DNA of 7,236 bases, taken from assembly GCA_943913625.1 (NCBI GenBank), contig CALTYW010000112.1:1-7236 (forward strand). The letters run 5' to 3'. Below are positions 6,167-7,236 of this stretch, in pieces. This stretch comes from an uncultured Campylobacter sp. GTDB taxonomy: Bacteria; Actinomycetota; Actinomycetes; Mycobacteriales; Mycobacteriaceae. Under the pieces are notes generated by a model, which did not search any database, had not been told where the DNA came from, and saw only the letters and a program-made list of their open reading frames with translations. The position numbers and the translations under genes are program-made. How positions within the stretch are numbered: the first letter of the stretch is position 1; each line of letters begins with the position of its first letter.

Positions 6167-6790
6167 GTGTTCCACCCAGACTCCCGCTTCATGTCCGCCT
6201 TCACGTTGATGGCGGACATTGTCATTTTGAACATGCTTCTCGTGGTCTCGAGCCTGCCAGTGGTCACCGGCGGGGCGGCGCTGCGGGCGGCGAACGTGGT
6301 TGCCGGCGAGATGGTGCAGGGGCGGGGGTCGCGCTACGCGATGCTGTACTTGCGTTCGCTGACATCTCGGTGGAAGGCGGCGACGGTGTTCTGGGTGCTC
6401 TTGCTCGTGGCGGCCGTGGCGCTGGTGTACCAGCAGTTCGTGGTGTTCCAGGCGGGTGTCGACGGGTTTGCCCTCACCGTCATCCAAGCACTGGCGGTTG
6501 CAGGGGCGTTCATCATCGCCGGGGTGGCGGTGTGGTTTTACGCGTTTGCGTCTATGGGTACTGCGGAGCGCGGGTTCACCGAGCTCGCCTCGGATGCGGT
6601 GCTGGCTGCGTTCCGGTTCCTCCCGCGGACCGTCGTCGCGGTGGCCATCGCGGCAGGGGCGGGGTGGCTCGTGGTGTCGCTGCCGATTGCGTGGGCGGTG
6701 CCGCTGACGTTCTTCATCGTGCCAGGGTTAGCGCTGTACCTGATCCGGTTGGTGTTAGCGGCGCCGTTGGGGCAGAGGCTGGGGGATTGA
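6167..6790 (+). CDS. YesL/DUF624-family membrane protein
   Basis: This 207-residue protein has about five hydrophobic segments (about 11-35, 71-93, 104-128, 153-173, 175-197). Its N-terminal pattern, LNMLLVVSSLPVVTGGAALRA, is the hallmark of the YesL/DUF624 family, in which a helix ending in SLPVVTxGAA is followed by a basic loop. The molecular role of the family is not established; members are frequently encoded beside CUT1-type sugar importers and glycan-degrading enzymes, as here. I prefer the GTG at 6167 to the in-frame TTG at 6158, because the TTG overlaps the probable -10 element and the GTG sits where a leaderless transcript would begin. It lies 167 bp after the permease, separated by repeats, so it may be expressed independently while remaining part of the same functional locus. 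Confidence 0.8.
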   Translation: MFHPDSRFMSAFTLMADIVILNMLLVVSSLPVVTGGAALRAANVVAGEMVQGRGSRYAMLYLRSLTSRWKAATVFWVLLLVAAVALVYQQFVVFQAGVDGFALTVIQALAVAGAFIIAGVAVWFYAFASMGTAERGFTELASDAVLAAFRFLPRTVVAVAIAAGAGWLVVSLPIAWAVPLTFFIVPGLALYLIRLVLAAPLGQRLGD

Positions 6791-6934
6791 CCCTCCGGTG
6801 GGCGGGCGATGTGTGTTGAGGCGACAAACCGGCAAATAGTTACCGGTTCGCCGGACAGGCACTGTGACCTACTGGTTTAGCAATTCTTTCCGCGCAAATA
6901 TTTTCTCCTTCCCCGCGACGCCACACCGAAACAT

Positions 6935-7084
6935 CTAGAACGAGCTCGAGCCGCCGGAGCCGGAGAAGCCGGAGCTGAACGAGGTGTCCACGCTGGAGCT
7001 CGAAGAGTTGGCCTGGCGGGACTCGTTCTCCTGCACGTTCGAGGCCATTTCTGCCACAGGGGATTGCTGGAGGGGGCTCTGGCA
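6935..7084 (-). pseudogene. 3' remnant of a minus-strand gene, probably TPM-domain protein
   Basis: Reading the minus strand toward the TAG at 6935-6937 gives a frame whose last residues are VDTSFSSGFSGSGGSSSF. It is preceded by a polar stretch containing QSPLQQSPVAEMASNVQENE. Such a Ser/Gly/Phe-rich tail after a Gln-rich coil is typical of the C-terminus of actinobacterial TPM-domain membrane proteins, normally several hundred residues long. Here the frame is open for only about 50 codons, with an in-frame TAA at 7091-7093, and no start signal. The gene has therefore lost its front part, with the break near 7085. It converges on the DUF624 gene. The identification rests on the tail composition only and is moderately sure; that it is a truncated coding end is more secure. 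Confidence 0.45.
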
Positions 7085-7092
7085 TGTATATT
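7064..7092 (+). promoter_or_regulatory. Possible promoter across the broken gene end
   Basis: TTGCTG (7064-7069) and TATATT (7087-7092) are separated by 17 bp and match the -35 and -10 consensus at four and five of six bases. The pair spans the point where the minus-strand remnant loses its coding frame. It would direct transcription rightward into the terminal repeat. It may be accidental. Confidence 0.3.
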
Positions 7093-7138
7093 AGGAGCAC
7101 TCCACGCCGTTGACGCTCCACTTATAAGGAGATCGCCG

Positions 7139-7162
7139 ATGACGTGGCGTTTCATTTTGTAA
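7139..7162 (+). other. Seven-codon mini-ORF with good ribosome-binding site
   Basis: ATG at 7139 follows AAGGAG (7126-7131) with a 7-nt gap and opens the frame MTWRFIL before a TAA at 7160-7162. It lies downstream of the possible promoter at 7064-7092. It could be a leader peptide for a gene outside the window, the front of a gene lost by rearrangement, or chance. No function can be assigned. Confidence 0.2.
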
Positions 7163-7181
7163 GATCGCTGCATGGGATCAA

Positions 7182-7236
7182 GGGTTAAACGACAAAATGT
7201 GTGTCCGGTTCCGGCGTGTCGTGGGGTTAGATGTGG
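7182..7236. repeat. Right arm of perfect 55-bp terminal inverted repeat
   Basis: This is the exact reverse complement of 1-55 and ends at the last base of the window. Reading outward it begins GGGTTAAACGACAAAATG. The immediately internal bases differ between the two arms, so the shared element or k-mer ends precisely here. No transposase or target-site duplication can be seen within the window. Confidence 0.95.

Noticed and set aside
6827..6848. Hairpin AACCGG/CCGGTT as a terminator between convergent genes
   Set aside because: The stem is only 6 bp with a 10-nt loop and no proper T-run on either strand.
6863..6878. TGTGACCTA motif resembling a GlxR site
   Set aside because: Half-site only; the following bases do not complete the palindrome, and no gene starts nearby.
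7110..7127. TTGACG and TTATAA as a promoter pair
   Set aside because: The two elements are only 6 bp apart, far short of the 16-18 bp needed.
6840..7173. Two minus-strand open frames of 93 and 98 codons near the right end
   Set aside because: They are out of frame with the Ser/Gly-rich tail that ends at 6935 and have Arg/Pro-rich composition. The tail frame explains the region better.
1..7236. Complete transposon bounded by 55-bp ends
   Set aside because: There is no transposase or recombinase inside, and the repeat length equals a common assembler k-mer. The ends alone do not prove an autonomous element.

Overview
The window is 7,236 bp of GC-rich DNA. It looks like a Corynebacterium or a close actinobacterial relative. 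The reasons are an MsiK-type shared sugar ABC-transporter ATPase, a near-perfect GlxR (CRP-family) operator upstream of it, a kinase-like DUF4032 protein, high-GC codon use, and a gene that appears to be read from a leaderless GTG start. The genus is inferred from recognition of these families, not from a search.

Layout: (1) 1-55 is one arm of a perfect 55-bp inverted repeat whose other arm is 7182-7236. (2) 56-416 is a regulatory region without a gene. It holds a GC-rich hairpin terminator (114-141), a pair of similar direct repeats (181-194 and 201-216), a GlxR-type site (212-227), a 10-bp palindrome (240-249), a weak -10 candidate and a small leader hairpin. (3) 417-5999 is a tight five-gene operon on the plus strand: msiK-like ATPase, DUF4032 kinase-like protein, sugar-binding lipoprotein, MalF-like permease and MalG-like permease. 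The gene junctions are 5 nt, an 8-nt overlap, 18 nt and 3 nt. (4) 6000-6166 is a spacer with two tandem duplications followed by a long imperfect hairpin built from TTCCAGCAGG motifs. (5) 6167-6790 is a YesL/DUF624 membrane protein, probably with its own promoter and a leaderless start. (6) 6935 to about 7084 is the 3' tail of a minus-strand gene, probably a TPM-domain protein, with its front part missing. (7) About 7085-7181 is a short unexplained joint leading into the right repeat arm.

Working model: the lipoprotein captures a sugar or oligosaccharide outside the membrane, the two permeases form the channel, and the MsiK-like ATPase energises it. The DUF4032 protein keeps kinase-like catalytic residues and is embedded between the ATPase and binding-protein genes, so a linked phosphorylation role is plausible but unproven. 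GlxR with cAMP would tie expression to carbon status. No glycoside hydrolase, sugar kinase of a known family or local repressor is present, so the substrate cannot be named.

The 55-bp terminal inverted repeat needs caution. Its exact length equals a common de Bruijn k-mer size. The window may therefore be a complete short-read contig ending at one repeat that flanks the locus on both sides in opposite orientation. That would be real information about the neighbourhood, but it would not by itself define a transposon.
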